A stretch of 57,484 nt of DNA. Source: Gammaproteobacteria bacterium (GTDB taxonomy: Bacteria; Pseudomonadota; Gammaproteobacteria; Burkholderiales; Burkholderiaceae_B). This document shows positions 56,932 to 57,484 of this stretch, piece by piece; within the stretch, counting starts at the first letter, position 1; each line of letters opens with the position of its first letter. The notes under the pieces are model-generated. The model saw nothing but the letters and a program-made list of their open reading frames with translations, was not told the DNA's origin and did no database searches. Position numbers and translations under genes: made by a program. The DNA lies in contig JAURJT010000090.1 in assembly GCA_030832095.1 (NCBI GenBank), positions 1 to 57,484 on the forward strand, in the 5' to 3' direction.

Positions 56932-57484
56932 TTACTTGTTGAACAGAGCCGGACGACGTGGGCGATTTGCCTGGTCGCCGCTGGCGCTACGTGGGGCTGA
57001 TCCGCTTGGCGCACCGGTACGAGGCCCCGTACGCGCACCAGCACCCATACCTGTGCCGGTTCTGACCGCGCCACCGGCACCGTGGGGTGCGCGTGCACCC
57101 GCTGCTGGGGCATCACGACGTGGTGCAGAGCGGCTATCGCCCTGCGAATCACGACGTGGTGCGTGAGTTGGCCCTTGGCCTGGTCGCGCGGGCCGAGCCC
57201 CGGCACCTGCGCCGCCTGGGCGAGCTGAGCGTTGCTGCGGGCGGCGTTGACCATCGCGCCGGCCTTCGGCACGGGCTTCGTCGTCGGCACCGTGGGGTGA
57301 GGGTGGTGATGCCGTCCAGCCCGTTGGCGCAGGTAATTGAGGGATCGTCTTTTTGATGATGCGCTCGATCGCCTTGAGGTATTTAATCTCGCTTGAATCG
57401 ACTAAAGAGATGGCAGAACCTGCTGCACCTGCACGACCTGTACGACCAATGCGATGCACATAATCTTCAGGGATGTTGGGCAGC
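56932..57484 (-). CDS. rhlE: DEAD-box RNA helicase, RhlE type (5' part outside the window)
   Basis: C-terminal 183 residues of a DEAD-box helicase whose beginning lies beyond the right edge. The first residues visible read LPNIPEDYVHRIGRTGRAG, which is motif VI (HRIGRTGR), followed by SLVDSSEIKYLKAIERIIKKTIPQL. The rest is a long Gly/Ala/Arg/Pro-rich basic tail, typical of RhlE, that helps bind RNA. Helicase motifs Q to V are not in the window, so activity cannot be judged. It lies upstream of prfC with 47 bases between. Confidence 0.88.
   Translation of the reverse strand, partial: LPNIPEDYVHRIGRTGRAGAAGSAISLVDSSEIKYLKAIERIIKKTIPQLPAPTGWTASPPSPHGADDEARAEGRRDGQRRPQQRSARPGGAGAGARPARPGQGPTHAPRRDSQGDSRSAPRRDAPAAGARAPHGAGGAVRTGTGMGAGARTGPRTGAPSGSAPRSASGDQANRPRRPALFNK

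Overview
The window is a contiguous piece of a betaproteobacterial chromosome. It is most likely from the order Burkholderiales, in or near Alcaligenaceae. The evidence is the pair of orphan Bug/TctC-type solute receptors, the long-form LeuA, the rsmG-parA-parB run behind mnmG, the tyr-gly-thr tRNA-tuf operon, and isolated DUF1840, DUF1330, DUF3429 and Smg (DUF494) genes typical of that group. Species cannot be named from the sequence alone.

Region 1 (1-8880, all minus strand) holds the tRNA-Tyr/Gly/Thr-tuf operon with a good sigma70 promoter, a Bug receptor, a four-domain rhodanese protein, and mnmG-rsmG-parA-parB. Region 2 (8881-15940) is the replication origin neighbourhood. It has two perfect parS sites, an AT-rich segment with a consensus DnaA box and an array of degenerate DnaA boxes spaced 11-12 bp, a second DnaA-box cluster, an aminotransferase and an SDR dehydrogenase between the two clusters and beyond, and then the minus-strand rpmH-rnpA-yidD-yidC-mnmE set. 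Region 3 (15941-21052) is dnaA-dnaN-gyrB, ending in a terminator.

Region 4 (21085-30758) contains a Bug receptor, an iron alcohol dehydrogenase and DUF1840. It also contains a 1249-residue secreted-looking RHS/YD-repeat protein fused to a Tle1-like (DUF2235) lipase domain with no visible immunity gene, followed by argS, a SPOR protein and dsbA. Region 5 (30887-38537) has two divergent units. One is MBL hydrolase, cystathionine beta-lyase-like enzyme and DUF1330. The other is the leucine/isovalerate catabolic genes liuA-liuB-liuD. A dyad resembling a LiuR operator lies between them. Region 6 (38651-47243) has smg, gluQ, a TopB with a long histone-like Lys/Ala tail, and a compact unit panB, SET methyltransferase, DUF3429, DUF455 and sulfatase.

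Region 7 (47251-52433) is minus strand. It carries a hipBA toxin-antitoxin pair behind five TGANTCA heptamers, a BenE-type transporter, and leuA preceded by an unlisted 46-codon leader peptide rich in Leu codons with competing RNA pairings (a leucine attenuator). Region 8 (52434-57484) has rpoN in a nonstandard place between two uncharacterised membrane-anchored proteins, then prfC and the 3' end of a RhlE-type RNA helicase cut by the window edge.

Most of the window is housekeeping. The items most worth attention are the phased DnaA-box array, the leu attenuator, the RHS-lipase protein, the hipBA operator cluster, the SET protein beside the Lys-rich TopB tail, and the rhodanese protein with one apparent active site out of four. 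No CRISPR array, insertion sequence or prophage was seen.
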